Shown piece after piece: positions 55,418 through 64,000 of a DNA stretch of 64,000 nt. Numbering within the stretch: position 1 is the first letter of the stretch; each line of letters opens with the position of its first letter. The DNA comes from Actinomyces provencensis. GTDB lineage: Bacteria; Actinomycetota; Actinomycetes; Actinomycetales; Actinomycetaceae. The translations under genes and the position numbers were made by a program. Under the pieces are notes generated by a model. That model did no database searches and was not told where the DNA came from. It worked only from the letters and a program-made list of their open reading frames with translations. The stretch lies in the NCBI RefSeq assembly GCF_900155435.1, contig NZ_LT700212.1, forward strand, positions 741,570 through 805,569, given 5' to 3'.

Positions 55418-55819
55418 GTGGGTGAATACGGCTTCCTGATCATCATGGCGGTGATGCTGGTCGCGATGATGCTGCTCAGCTCGCGTTCCAAGAAGAAGAT
55501 GGCGCAGCAGCAGCAGGACCGGGAGAGGAAGCTCATCGAGGGTCTCGTCCCCGGTGCCTGGGTGAAGACCGCCTTCGGGTTCTGGGGGCGCTACGTCGAC
55601 CAGGACGGTGACATCGTCATCCTCGAGACCCCCGACGGCACCGAGACCTACTGGGAGCGTCAGACCATCCGCGACGTCGGCGAGCCTCCCTTCGCCGCCG
55701 ACGAGCCCGCAACTCCGGAGACCGAGGACGAGGACGAGGACGAGCCCGTGCTCGGCCTCGACACCCCCGAGCCCCCCACCTCACCCATCGAGACCGACGA
55801 GGACGACAAGCGGCACTGA
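55418..55819 (+). CDS. yajC: Preprotein translocase accessory subunit YajC
   Basis: A 133-residue protein with one N-terminal transmembrane helix (FLIIMAVMLVAMMLL) and a small cytosolic domain with LIEGLVPGAWVKTAFGFWGRYVD, typical of YajC. A long acidic tail (about 95-133, many Glu/Asp/Pro) follows. GTG at 55418. It assists SecDF in the membrane, and its gene precedes secD by 39 bases. Confidence 0.9.
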   Translation: MGEYGFLIIMAVMLVAMMLLSSRSKKKMAQQQQDRERKLIEGLVPGAWVKTAFGFWGRYVDQDGDIVILETPDGTETYWERQTIRDVGEPPFAADEPATPETEDEDEDEPVLGLDTPEPPTSPIETDEDDKRH

Positions 55820-55858
55820 CACGCAGCCTGCCCCTCGACACACCAAGGAACACCACCT

Positions 55859-57787
55859 GTGGCCACCACACGGCGCCGTCCAGTGCGCTCACTCATCACC
55901 CTGCTCATCGTCGTCGTCATCGGCGTCGCCGCCCTGCTCGTGGGGCATGCGACCCGCGGGGCGGGACTGACCCCGAACCTCGCCCTGGACCTGGAGGGCG
56001 GTACCCAGCTGATCCTCACACCGACCAGCGCGGACGGCTCCGACCGGGAGGTCACCAGCGCTGACCTCACCGAGGCGATCAACATCATCCGCAACCGCGT
56101 GGACGCCTCCGGCGTGGCCGAGGCGGAGATCACCTCGATGGGAACCGACAACATCGTCGTCTCGCTGCCCGGTCACCCCGACAAGGAGACGCTGGACCTG
56201 ATCCGCTCCTCCTCGCAGATGGACTTCCGCCCCGTCCTCGTCACGGGTGCCGCCACCACCCAGGCCACCGCGGAGGACACGGACACCGCGGGTGCGCAGA
56301 GCGGGGCCCAGAGTGGTGAGGAGTCCGCACAGAGCGGCGAGGAGTCCACCCAGAGTGGCGCCGCCACCGATGAGGACACACAGAGCGGGGACGCCGCCCA
56401 GTCGGGGACGGCCACGACCGCCCTGCCCGAGGACCAGGCCCGTCAGCTCGCCGACACCAATGGTGACGGAACGATCTCCGACACCCCCGCGACGACACCG
56501 AGCGACCACTCCGACACGGCGTGGGTGACGGAGCAGGCACTGCTCGACTTCTACATGCTCGACTGCACGGACCCGGCGTCGCGCGCCCAGGGTTCGGTCT
56601 CCGACCCGGACGGCCCCCTGGTCACCTGTGACGAGGACGGCACCTACAAGTACATCCTGGGTCCCGTGGACGTGAAGGGCGCGAACCTCGACACCGCGAC
56701 CGCCGGACTGGTCTACAACAACCAGGGTCAGTCCACCGGGAAGTGGGGCGTCGACCTCCAGTTCGACGCCGAGGGGACCAAGGCCTTCGCCGAGGCCTCC
56801 CAGCGTCTCTACGACCTGGAGTCCACGGACGCCACCCGCAACCGTTTCGCCGTGGTCCTGGACGGGAACGTCATCACCTCCCCGTCCATGAACTCACCGA
56901 TCACCGACGGCAGGGCGCAGATCAGCGGCAACTTCACACCGGCCTCGGCCCGCGCCCTGGCCAATCAGCTGAGCTTCGGTTCCCTGCCCCTGGACTTCAC
57001 CGTCCAGTCCGAGCAGCAGATCTCGGCGACACTGGGCTCGGACCACCTCGAGAAGGGGATCTGGGCCGGCTTCGTCGGGCTGCTGCTGGTGGTGGCCTAC
57101 ATGATCTGGCAGTACCGCGGGCTCGCCGTGCTCTCCGCCGGATCGTTGGTGGTGGCCGCCGGTCTCACATACCTGGTGATCACACTGCTGTCCTGGTTGA
57201 TCGGGTACCGCCTGTCCCTGCCCGGTGTCGCCGGGTTGATCGTGGCGGTGGGCATCACCGCGGACTCCTTCATCGTCTACTTCGAACGCATCCGTGACGA
57301 GGTGCGTGATGGGCGGCCCCTGGTGGCCGCCGTGGACGAGGGATGGGAACGCGCCAAACGCACCATCATCGTCTCCGACCTCGTCAACCTGATCGCCGCC
57401 CTGGTCCTCCACTTCCTGTCCGTGGGTGGCGTGCAGGGCTTCGCCTTCACCCTGGGTGTGACGACGATCGTGGACCTCGTGGTCATCTTCTTCTTCACCC
57501 ACCCCCTGATGGAACTGCTGATCCGGGTGCCCTTCTTCGGGGAGGGCCACAAGCTCTCCGGACTCGACCCCGAGCACCTGGGGGCGCACTCCTCGGCGGT
57601 GTACGCGGGGCGTGGACGCGTCGTGGTGCGCGGTGGCGGAGCTGCCGCGGCGGCCGCGACCCGGCCCGGGGAGGCACCCAAGTCCCTGGCCGAGCGTCGC
57701 TTCGAGGCCGCGCACGCCGCTGCGGCGACAGGGGAGGTGGGCGCCACGGACGGTGGGGCCGACGAGACGAAGGAGCTGGACCGATGA
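55859..57787 (+). CDS. secD: Protein translocase subunit SecD
   Basis: A 642-residue membrane protein that, with SecF, uses the proton motive force to pull exported proteins. TM1 near 13-35, external P1 domain with GLTPNLALDLEGGTQLILTP, then TM2-6 near 400-570 with VGITADSFIVYFERIRDE. The external domain holds an unusual linker, residues 147-183, with six QSG tripeptides spaced by acidic/Ala residues. GTG at 55859 with RBS aaggaa. Its stop overlaps the secF start. Confidence 0.95.
   Translation: MATTRRRPVRSLITLLIVVVIGVAALLVGHATRGAGLTPNLALDLEGGTQLILTPTSADGSDREVTSADLTEAINIIRNRVDASGVAEAEITSMGTDNIVVSLPGHPDKETLDLIRSSSQMDFRPVLVTGAATTQATAEDTDTAGAQSGAQSGEESAQSGEESTQSGAATDEDTQSGDAAQSGTATTALPEDQARQLADTNGDGTISDTPATTPSDHSDTAWVTEQALLDFYMLDCTDPASRAQGSVSDPDGPLVTCDEDGTYKYILGPVDVKGANLDTATAGLVYNNQGQSTGKWGVDLQFDAEGTKAFAEASQRLYDLESTDATRNRFAVVLDGNVITSPSMNSPITDGRAQISGNFTPASARALANQLSFGSLPLDFTVQSEQQISATLGSDHLEKGIWAGFVGLLLVVAYMIWQYRGLAVLSAGSLVVAAGLTYLVITLLSWLIGYRLSLPGVAGLIVAVGITADSFIVYFERIRDEVRDGRPLVAAVDEGWERAKRTIIVSDLVNLIAALVLHFLSVGGVQGFAFTLGVTTIVDLVVIFFFTHPLMELLIRVPFFGEGHKLSGLDPEHLGAHSSAVYAGRGRVVVRGGGAAAAAATRPGEAPKSLAERRFEAAHAAAATGEVGATDGGADETKELDR
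56297..56407 (+). repeat. QSG-coding low-complexity repeat inside secD
   Basis: Six imperfect copies of cag-ag(t/c)-gg, encoding Gln-Ser-Gly, separated by Glu/Ser/Ala codons. It codes for a flexible segment in the external domain of SecD. Confidence 0.7.
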
Positions 57788-58890
57788 TGAGCTTCGCCCA
57801 GTGGGGCAACGCCCTCTACTCCGGCAAGAAGTCCTACGGCATCATCCCGCGTCGCAAGCTGTTCGTCTCCCTGGCGGGCGGCCTGATGGTCCTGTCCGGG
57901 ATCCTCATCGCGGTGCTGGGCCTGAACCCCTCCATCGAGTTCACCGGAGGGTCCCAGTTCTCGGTCACCGGCGTCTCCTCCGCCCAGCAGCAGACGGCCT
58001 ACGACGCGGTGGCGAGCACGGGTCTCACCTCCGACGTGCGCGTCTCCAACCTCGGGCAGAACGCGATCCGCGTGCAGACACCGGCACTGGACACGGAGAG
58101 GACCGGTGAGGTCCGCCAGGCACTGGCCAGTGCCTACGACGTGGACGTGAACGATGTCCAGGCCTCCTCGATCGGACCGACCTGGGGTCATGACGTGACC
58201 ACCAAGGCGCTCCAGTCCCTGGTGATCTTCCTGGTCCTGGTGGCCGGGGTCATGGCGGTCTACTTCCGTTCCCTGACCATGTCGGCGGCTGCGATCCTCG
58301 CACTGCTCCACGACGTCGTCGTGACGGTGGGTTTCTTCGCGGTCACCCAGGTCGAGGTCTCACCGGCCACCCTCATCGGCTACCTGACGATCCTGGGTTA
58401 CTCCCTCTACGACACCGTCGTGGTCTTCGACAAGGTGCGTGAGCTCACCAAGGGCGTGTGGGACCAGCAGCGCTACACCTTCGGTGAGCTCGTCAACCTC
58501 GCGGTCAACCAGACCATGGTCCGCTCGATCAACACCTCGGTCGTCGCACTGCTCCCCGTCGGGTCGATCCTGTTCATCGGGACGCTCCTCCTGGGGGCCG
58601 GGACGTTGACCGACATCTCGCTGGCACTCTTCGTCGGCATGATCGTGGGCGCCTACTCCTCGATCTTCATCGCGGCGCCGCTCCTCGTCATGCTCGAGAA
58701 CCGCCGCCAGCGCACCCGTGAGCACAACGAGCGGGTCCTGGCCGCACGCGCGGCGCGCGCGGGTGTCTCGGACGGGGAGGGTGCGCCCTCCGCCGTCGGT
58801 GCCGCTGCCGTGCGTGTCGCACCCCTGACGCCCGGCCACCACCTCGGTCAGGCCGCCCAGCCCACCCGCAAGACCCGGAGAAACCGATGA
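57784..58890 (+). CDS. secF: Protein translocase subunit SecF
   Basis: A 368-residue partner of SecD: TM1 near 27-47, P4 domain with IEFTGGSQFSV, then five transmembrane segments with TLIGYLTILGYSLYDTVVVFDKVRE and NQTMVRSINTSV. The cytosolic C-tail (about 300-368) is basic. ATG at 57784, with a second ATG at 57787; overlaps the secD stop. The stop overlaps apt by 4 bases. Confidence 0.95.
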   Translation: MMSFAQWGNALYSGKKSYGIIPRRKLFVSLAGGLMVLSGILIAVLGLNPSIEFTGGSQFSVTGVSSAQQQTAYDAVASTGLTSDVRVSNLGQNAIRVQTPALDTERTGEVRQALASAYDVDVNDVQASSIGPTWGHDVTTKALQSLVIFLVLVAGVMAVYFRSLTMSAAAILALLHDVVVTVGFFAVTQVEVSPATLIGYLTILGYSLYDTVVVFDKVRELTKGVWDQQRYTFGELVNLAVNQTMVRSINTSVVALLPVGSILFIGTLLLGAGTLTDISLALFVGMIVGAYSSIFIAAPLLVMLENRRQRTREHNERVLAARAARAGVSDGEGAPSAVGAAAVRVAPLTPGHHLGQAAQPTRKTRRNR

Positions 58891-59426
58891 GCAACGAACT
58901 GGGGGGCCGGGTCTCTGACCTGGTGACCACGAACCTGCGCGAGATCCCGGACTTCCCCGAACCCGGGGTGCTCTTCCGCGACATCACACCGCTGCTGGCC
59001 AACGGGCCTGCCTTCCGCGAGCTCATGCAGATCCTCGCGGACCGCTACGACGGCCGCATCGACGCGGTGGCGGGACTGGAGTCACGCGGCTTCATCCTCG
59101 CCGCCCCCCTGGCCATCATGCTCGGGGTGGGCATGCTGACGGTCCGCAAGGCCGGGAAGCTCCCCGGACCCGTCATCGGCATCGACTACGCCCTGGAGTA
59201 CGGCAGCGCCCGCATGGAGCTGCGCCCCGACTCCGTCCACGACGGCGACCGGGTCCTCGTGGTCGACGACGTGCTGGCCACGGGTGGTACGGCCAACGCC
59301 TCGGTGCGGCTGCTGCAGGAGTGCGGTGCGGACGTCGCCGCCGTCTGCGTGCTCCTCGAGCTGGAGGCACTGGGGGGCCGTTCTCGTCTGGACGGCGTCC
59401 CCGTGGAGTCCGCCGTCACGTTCTGA
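58887..59426 (+). CDS. apt: Adenine phosphoribosyltransferase
   Basis: A 179-residue type I PRTase that converts adenine and PRPP to AMP. It shows IPDFPEPGVLFRDITPLL, LESRGFILAAPLA, the flexible loop and the PRPP motif VLVVDDVLATGGTA. ATGA overlap with secF. It sits just before rel, as in many Actinobacteria. Confidence 0.95.
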   Translation: MSNELGGRVSDLVTTNLREIPDFPEPGVLFRDITPLLANGPAFRELMQILADRYDGRIDAVAGLESRGFILAAPLAIMLGVGMLTVRKAGKLPGPVIGIDYALEYGSARMELRPDSVHDGDRVLVVDDVLATGGTANASVRLLQECGADVAAVCVLLELEALGGRSRLDGVPVESAVTF

Positions 59427-59451
59427 GGCACGAGGGCGGTCACGGAGTGCC

Positions 59452-59457
59452 TATCAT
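59452..59457 (+). promoter_or_regulatory. -10 element (TATCAT) of rel, probable leaderless start
   Basis: TATCAT ends 7 bases before the rel ATG with no RBS between, so the mRNA is probably leaderless. Confidence 0.45.
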
Positions 59458-59463
59458 GGGGCA

Positions 59464-61788
59464 ATGACCGACCAGACCGTGGACACCCAGAACCACCGAA
59501 GCGCCGCAGCAGGCTCCCTGGTGCGTTCGGGTCTGGTGTGGTTCGGCTCGCGTGGTCGTTCGACGGCACCCGAGATCGAGCCACTGGTGCGCGCGCTGCG
59601 CGCCAACCACCCCAAGGCCGATGTCTCCGTCATCGAGCGGGCCTACGAGACGGCCGAGCTCCACCACAGGGGACAGTTCCGCAAGTCCGGCGAGCCCTAC
59701 ATCACCCACCCCGTCGCAGTGGCCACCATCCTCGCCGAGATGGGCATGACCACCCCGACACTCGTGGCAGCGCTCCTCCACGACACGGTGGAGGACACGG
59801 ACTACACGGTGGAGGAACTCACCGCGGACTTCGGGGCACCCATCGCCCTCCTGGTCGACGGTGTCACCAAGCTGGACAAGGTCCGCTACGGCTCGGCCGC
59901 GCAGTCGGAGACCCTGCGCAAGATGATCGTGGCGATGAGCCGTGACATCCGGGTCCTCCTGATCAAGCTTGCCGACCGCCTGCACAACGCGCGCACCTGG
60001 CGGTTCGTCCCGCGCGAGTCCGCCCAGCGCAAGGCCCAGGAGACCCTGGAGATCTACGCACCCCTGGCCCACCGCCTGGGCATGAACACGATCAAGTGGG
60101 AGTTGGAGGAGCTGTCCTTCAGGACCCTCCTGCCCGAGATCTACGACGAGATCGACCACCTCGTCGCCGAACGCGCCCCCGAACGGGACACCTACCTGCG
60201 TGACGTCATTTCCCAGATCGAGGAGGACCTGCGTCGCTCCCACGTCAAGGGGACGGTGGGCGGGCGCCCGAAGAACCACTACTCGATCTACCAGAAGATG
60301 ATCGTGCGGGGCAAGGCCTTCGACGAGATCTTCGACCTGGTGGCCGTGCGCGTGCTGGTGGAGTCCATCAAGGACTGCTACGCGGTGCTGGGGGCCATGC
60401 ACGCGAGGTGGAACCCCATCCCGGGGCGCTTCAAGGACTACATCGCGATGCCGAAGTTCAACCTCTACCAGTCCCTGCACACGACGGTGGTGGGCCCGGG
60501 CGGCAAGCCGGTGGAGATCCAGATCCGCACCTTCGAGATGCACGAGCGCGCCGAGCACGGCGTGGCCGCGCACTGGCGCTACAAGCAGAACCCGAACGCG
60601 ACCTCCGGCGACACCGACAAGATGACCGGCGACGAGCAGATGAACTGGCTGCGCGCCCTCGTCGAGATGGAGCGGGAGACGGGGGACCCCGAGGAGTTCC
60701 TGGACTCCCTGCGCTACGAGATCGCCGGCGACGAGGTCTACGTCTTCACACCCCGGGGCGAGGTCGTCGTCCTCCCCGCGCACGCCACCCCCGTCGACTT
60801 CGCCTACGCCGTCCACACCGAGGTCGGCCACCACACCGTCGGTGCACGGGTCAACGGCCGGCTGGTCCCGCTCGACACCCAGTTGGAGTCCGGGGAGACC
60901 GTCGAGGTCGTCACCTCGAAGTCCTCCAAGGCGGGACCGTCGCGCGACTGGCTGGCCTTCGTGGCCTCACCCAGGGCACGCTCGAAGATCAAGGCATGGT
61001 TCTCCAAGGAGCGTCGCGACGAGGCGATCGAGGCGGGCAAGGAACACCTCGCCAAGGCGATGCGCAAGCAGAACCTCCCACTCCAACGCCTCATGAGCCA
61101 CGAGTCCATCCTCTCGGTCGCCACGGCACTGGGCTACCAGGACGTGTCGGGCCTGTACGCCGCAGTGGGGGAGAACCACATCTCCGCCCACAACGTCGTC
61201 CAGAAACTCGTCGACAACCTCGGGGGAGGTGACGGCACCGAGGAGACCCTCTCCGAGGCCGTCATGCCGGGGTCGACACGGTTGAAGTCGGTCGGCTCCG
61301 ACGCCGGTGTCACGGTGGCGGGGATGAGCTCCAACGACATCTGGGTGAAGCTGGCCCGCTGCTGCACGCCGGTCCCCGGCGACCAGATCATCGGTTTCAT
61401 CACCCGCGGACAGGGTGTCTCCGTCCACCGTGCGGACTGCCAGAACGCACAGCGCCTGGAGGAACTCCACCCCGAGCGTTTCGTCGAGGTGGCCTGGAGC
61501 GCGGACCGCAGTGGGGCCGCCTACCTCGTCCAGATCGAGACGCGGGCCCTGGACCGCTCGGGTCTGCTCTCCGACCTCACGAAGGTGCTCTCGGAGTACC
61601 AGATCAACATCATCACCGGGTCGATGTCGACCTCCGCGGACCAGATCGCCTACACGCGCTTCTCCTTCGAACTGGCCGACATGAGCCATCTCAACGCCGT
61701 GCTCGCGGCCCTGCGGCGGGTCGACGGGGTCTTCGAGGCCGTGCGTCTCACCGGCAACGAGAAGCGTGCCCAGTCCCCGGCGCAGTGA
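59464..61788 (+). CDS. rel: Bifunctional (p)ppGpp synthetase/hydrolase Rel
   Basis: A 774-residue RelA/SpoT homologue. The hydrolase HD domain has HHRGQFRKSGEPYITHPVAVA and HDTVEDT (HDxxED intact, so hydrolysis-competent). The synthetase domain has RFKDYIAMPKFNLYQSLHTT and EIQIRT. TGS (VFTPRGEVVVLPAHATPVDFAYAVHT), zinc-finger-like (CCTPVPGDQIIGFIT) and ACT domains follow. It makes and degrades the stringent alarmone at the ribosome. ATG at 59464; upstream frames overlap apt. Confidence 0.97.
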   Translation: MTDQTVDTQNHRSAAAGSLVRSGLVWFGSRGRSTAPEIEPLVRALRANHPKADVSVIERAYETAELHHRGQFRKSGEPYITHPVAVATILAEMGMTTPTLVAALLHDTVEDTDYTVEELTADFGAPIALLVDGVTKLDKVRYGSAAQSETLRKMIVAMSRDIRVLLIKLADRLHNARTWRFVPRESAQRKAQETLEIYAPLAHRLGMNTIKWELEELSFRTLLPEIYDEIDHLVAERAPERDTYLRDVISQIEEDLRRSHVKGTVGGRPKNHYSIYQKMIVRGKAFDEIFDLVAVRVLVESIKDCYAVLGAMHARWNPIPGRFKDYIAMPKFNLYQSLHTTVVGPGGKPVEIQIRTFEMHERAEHGVAAHWRYKQNPNATSGDTDKMTGDEQMNWLRALVEMERETGDPEEFLDSLRYEIAGDEVYVFTPRGEVVVLPAHATPVDFAYAVHTEVGHHTVGARVNGRLVPLDTQLESGETVEVVTSKSSKAGPSRDWLAFVASPRARSKIKAWFSKERRDEAIEAGKEHLAKAMRKQNLPLQRLMSHESILSVATALGYQDVSGLYAAVGENHISAHNVVQKLVDNLGGGDGTEETLSEAVMPGSTRLKSVGSDAGVTVAGMSSNDIWVKLARCCTPVPGDQIIGFITRGQGVSVHRADCQNAQRLEELHPERFVEVAWSADRSGAAYLVQIETRALDRSGLLSDLTKVLSEYQINIITGSMSTSADQIAYTRFSFELADMSHLNAVLAALRRVDGVFEAVRLTGNEKRAQSPAQ

Positions 61789-61851
61789 GGTCGCAGGACC
61801 GTGAGGTGCCCACGGGTCGCGGCGAGTTGGCCCGGGCCCGCAGGTGACACG

Positions 61852-61857
61852 TAGGAT
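61852..61857 (+). promoter_or_regulatory. -10 element (TAGGAT) of the DUF349 gene
   Basis: TAGGAT, with a possible TTGGCC -35 (61827-61832) at a long 19-base spacing; about 100 bases of leader before the GTG. Confidence 0.4.
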
Positions 61858-61959
61858 AGGACCTGTGCCACAGTGTTGGCACGACAGGGTTCGTCCGCCC
61901 CGGCGGACGACGACGCGCACGGGCGGCCGGTGGGTCGCCCTCGTCCCATAAGGATCACC

Positions 61960-63681
61960 GTGAGCACCCAGCCCGCCTCCCAGGCCAGCCCCGACCAGCC
62001 CGACGTCGCACGGACGGACGGCACGGACGCCGTTCCCGGCGGCCCGGGGGAAGGCGCGCAGGCCCCGACACCTGCGGTCCCCGCAGCACCTGCCGGGCCC
62101 ACGGCCACCCCCACAGCGGAACCGGATGAGGCTGCGCCCGCAGCTCCCGGGGCCGCGCCGACTGAGCCCGAGCCCGCCTCCGAGGCGTCCACACCTGTGA
62201 CCCCCGCACCGGCGCCCTCGCCTGTGGAGCCCGAGCCCGCCCCCGAGGCGTCCACACCTGTGACCCCCTCACCTGCTCCCGCCCCTGCTGCGCCTGCCTC
62301 GGCACCTGCGGTGCCCGGCGGGCCGACAGCCACCCCCGCGGCCCCCACTCCTGCTCCGGCGGCCCCCGCAGCACCCGAGGACGCCCCTGCGGAGCCCGGT
62401 GCCGCCCCAGATCCTGCAGCCGTCGGAGTCCCCACCACGGGCGCCCCTGTCACCACTGACTTCGGACGCATCGACGAGGAGGGCAACGTCTTCGTCGTCG
62501 ACGGGGGCACCGAGCGCCTCATCGGCGGCTACCCCGCCGGTGTCCCGGAGAACCCCTTCGCCCTCTACACGCGTCGCTTCCAGGACCTGGAGGCGACCGT
62601 GCGCCTCTTCGAGGACCGCCTGCCCCAGCTCTCGCCCAAGGACATCGACCAGACCCTCAGGACCCTGCGCCAGGCCGTGGTCGAGCCTGCCGCGATCGGG
62701 GACCTCCCCGCCCTGCGCGCACGCGTGGAGGAGCTCGGCCAGCGCGCCGAGGAACGCAAGCAGCAGGCACACGCCGAGCGGCAGGCCGCGAAGGAGGCGG
62801 CACTGGCCGAGCGCACCGCCCTCGTGGAGCGCGCCGAGGCCCTCGTCGCCCAGGACCCCGATCGCATCCACTGGAAGCAGTCGGGCCAGCAGCTGCGGGA
62901 CCTCCTCGAGGAGTGGAAGGGCCTCCAGCGTCGCGGACCGCGCCTGGACAAGACGACCGAGGACGAGCTCTGGAAACGCTTCTCCGGCGCGCGCACGGTG
63001 TTCGACCGGCGTCGCCGTCAGTTCTTCTCCGCCCTGGACCAGAAGCAGGCGGAGGCGAAGTCCGTCAAGGAGTCCCTCATCGCCGAGGCGGAGGCACTCC
63101 AGAACTCCACGGACTGGGGGGCCACGTCAGCCGCCTACCGTGGGCTCATGGACCGCTGGAAGGCGGCCCCCCGGGCCTCGCGCAAGGAGGACGATGCGCT
63201 CTGGGCGCGTTTCCGTGCGGCCCAGCAGGTCTTCTTCGATGCGCGCCGGGCCAAGGACGAGGCAGCCGACTCCGAGTACCAGGAGAACCTCGTCGCGAAG
63301 GAAGCCCTCTTGGCGGAGGCCGAGGCACTGCTCCCCGTGACCGACGCGGACACGGTCAAGCCACTGCTGCGGGGGATCCAGGACCGCTGGGACGAGATCG
63401 GCCGCGTGCCCGGCTCCGAGGTCTCCCGCATCGAGGGTCGCATGCGGGCCGTCGAGGACGCGGTGCGCCAGGCGGAGGAGCGGGAGTGGAAGCGCTCCAA
63501 CCCCGAGACACGCGCCCGAGCGGAGGGCATGCTCGGCCAGCTCGAGCAACAGGTCGCCGATCTGGAGGCGGACCTCGCCGCCGCCCGGGCCGCGGGCGAC
63601 GGGCGCCGGGTCACCGAGCTGCAGGACACGCTCACCACCAAGAAGGCCTGGCTCGACCAGATCCAGGGTTCGATCGGCTGA
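61960..63681 (+). CDS. DUF349 coiled-coil protein with Pro/Ala-rich N-terminus
   Basis: A 573-residue protein. Residues 1-165 are Pro/Ala/Glu/Thr-rich and disordered, with a tandem repeat (STPVTP blocks). The rest is highly helical with repeated DUF349 units, each with a Trp-containing core such as RIHWKQSGQQLRDLLEEWKGLQR and DALWARFRAAQQVFFDAR, and ends in a coiled coil (QLEQQVADLEADLAAARAAG). GTG at 61960 with RBS aaggat. The function of DUF349 proteins is not established. It lies between rel and an MBL hydrolase, as in other actinomycetes. Confidence 0.88.
   Translation: MSTQPASQASPDQPDVARTDGTDAVPGGPGEGAQAPTPAVPAAPAGPTATPTAEPDEAAPAAPGAAPTEPEPASEASTPVTPAPAPSPVEPEPAPEASTPVTPSPAPAPAAPASAPAVPGGPTATPAAPTPAPAAPAAPEDAPAEPGAAPDPAAVGVPTTGAPVTTDFGRIDEEGNVFVVDGGTERLIGGYPAGVPENPFALYTRRFQDLEATVRLFEDRLPQLSPKDIDQTLRTLRQAVVEPAAIGDLPALRARVEELGQRAEERKQQAHAERQAAKEAALAERTALVERAEALVAQDPDRIHWKQSGQQLRDLLEEWKGLQRRGPRLDKTTEDELWKRFSGARTVFDRRRRQFFSALDQKQAEAKSVKESLIAEAEALQNSTDWGATSAAYRGLMDRWKAAPRASRKEDDALWARFRAAQQVFFDARRAKDEAADSEYQENLVAKEALLAEAEALLPVTDADTVKPLLRGIQDRWDEIGRVPGSEVSRIEGRMRAVEDAVRQAEEREWKRSNPETRARAEGMLGQLEQQVADLEADLAAARAAGDGRRVTELQDTLTTKKAWLDQIQGSIG
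62164..62289 (+). repeat. Two-copy 63-bp tandem repeat in the DUF349 gene
   Basis: Units at 62164-62226 and 62227-62289 both start gagcccgagcccgcc and encode EPEPA.EASTPVTP; the first half of each unit is almost identical in DNA, and the unit length is a multiple of three. Confidence 0.7.
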
Positions 63682-63684
63682 ACG

Positions 63685-64000
63685 ATGCGCCTCACCGCGA
63701 TCCCGACGCCCTTCTTCGGGGCCAACTGCATGGTCCTGGTCCCCGAGGGCGGCAACCTCGCACTGGTCGTCGACCCCTCCGCCGGCGTGCTGGGGACCAT
63801 CAGGTCCACCCTGGAGGAGCAGGGCGTGGACGTCGGTGCGGTGCTGTGCACCCACGGACACCCCGACCACGTGTGGGACGCGGCCGAGGTCTCCTCCTGG
63901 GGCACGGGGGAGGACCCCACGTCGCCGGTTCCCGTGTGGATCCCGGGGCCCGACCTGCACCGCCTGGAGGACCCGCTCTCCGGGGTGCCCATGCGCCCCG
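63685..64000 (+). CDS. MBL-fold metallo-hydrolase, 5' part (cut by window edge)
   Basis: The ATG at 63685, 3 bases after the DUF349 stop, opens a frame to the window end (105 residues). It begins MRLTAIPTPFFGANCMVLVP and has the metallo-beta-lactamase zinc motif THGHPDH at residues 56-62, after VVDPSAGVLGTIRSTLEEQG. This fits the glyoxalase II-like hydrolases found next to rel/hisS in Actinobacteria. The rest lies outside. Confidence 0.88.
   Translation, partial: MRLTAIPTPFFGANCMVLVPEGGNLALVVDPSAGVLGTIRSTLEEQGVDVGAVLCTHGHPDHVWDAAEVSSWGTGEDPTSPVPVWIPGPDLHRLEDPLSGVPMRP

Overview
The window is very GC-rich DNA with strong G/C preference at third codon positions, GTG starts, frequent 4-base ATGA/GTGA gene overlaps and Actinobacteria-specific genes (PI-mannoside synthesis, DUF3000, an actinobacterial LexA box). 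It comes from an actinomycete. Gene content (chitobiose-type sugar ABC locus, treXYZ, DUF6318 lipoprotein, an ATP-grasp/FemX wall cluster) fits a member of the Actinomycetaceae best; the genus is not certain.

Layout. 1-11.0 kb: the 3' end of imuB, thymidine kinase, a SWIM-zinc-finger SNF2 helicase, an SDR protein, a DUF2975/XRE regulatory pair and dnaE2. ImuB and DnaE2 form the SOS mutasome, and dnaE2 has a perfect LexA box. 11.0-14.5 kb: divergent LysR regulator and EamA exporter, then a DUF6318 lipoprotein and a PKD-like secreted protein lying in a patch of lower GC. 14.5-17.7 kb: DUF3000 and RNase D, plus a lone FemAB-type transferase. 17.7-32.2 kb, minus strand: a histidine kinase and response regulator, an organophosphate:phosphate antiporter, then a tightly overlapped run of seven genes (substrate-binding lipoprotein, fused permease, ATPase, glgX/treX, treY, treZ, corA). 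This looks like sensing and uptake of phosphorylated sugars coupled to glycogen-to-trehalose conversion.

32.4-35.4 kb: five tRNA genes (Gly, Val, Gly, Cys, Val), a terminator, then an ATP-grasp ligase and a second FemAB-type transferase, which I read as a peptidoglycan cross-bridge pair. 35.6-43.4 kb: thrS, a HIT protein, phosphatidylinositol-phosphate synthase, PatA, PimA, a small membrane protein, PrsW and a NUDIX hydrolase. 43.5-50.5 kb: an amino-sugar locus (ROK kinase, two permeases, binding protein, ROK repressor, divergent GH20 hexosaminidase). Two of its transporter genes carry single-base frameshifts. 50.7-64 kb: yebC, pdxS, pdxT, ruvC, ruvA, ruvB, yajC, secD, secF, apt, rel, a DUF349 protein and the start of an MBL-fold hydrolase. 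The order thrS...rel follows the corresponding mycobacterial block, with the sugar locus inserted between the NUDIX gene and yebC.

No insertion sequence, prophage, CRISPR array or rRNA was seen. No stretch over 300 bases lacks a gene; the longest (about 280 bases, 6444-6722) holds a terminator and a promoter/operator. The best candidates for undescribed biology are the ATP-grasp/FemX wall cluster, the phosphorylated-sugar/trehalose supercluster and the doubly frameshifted sugar transporter.
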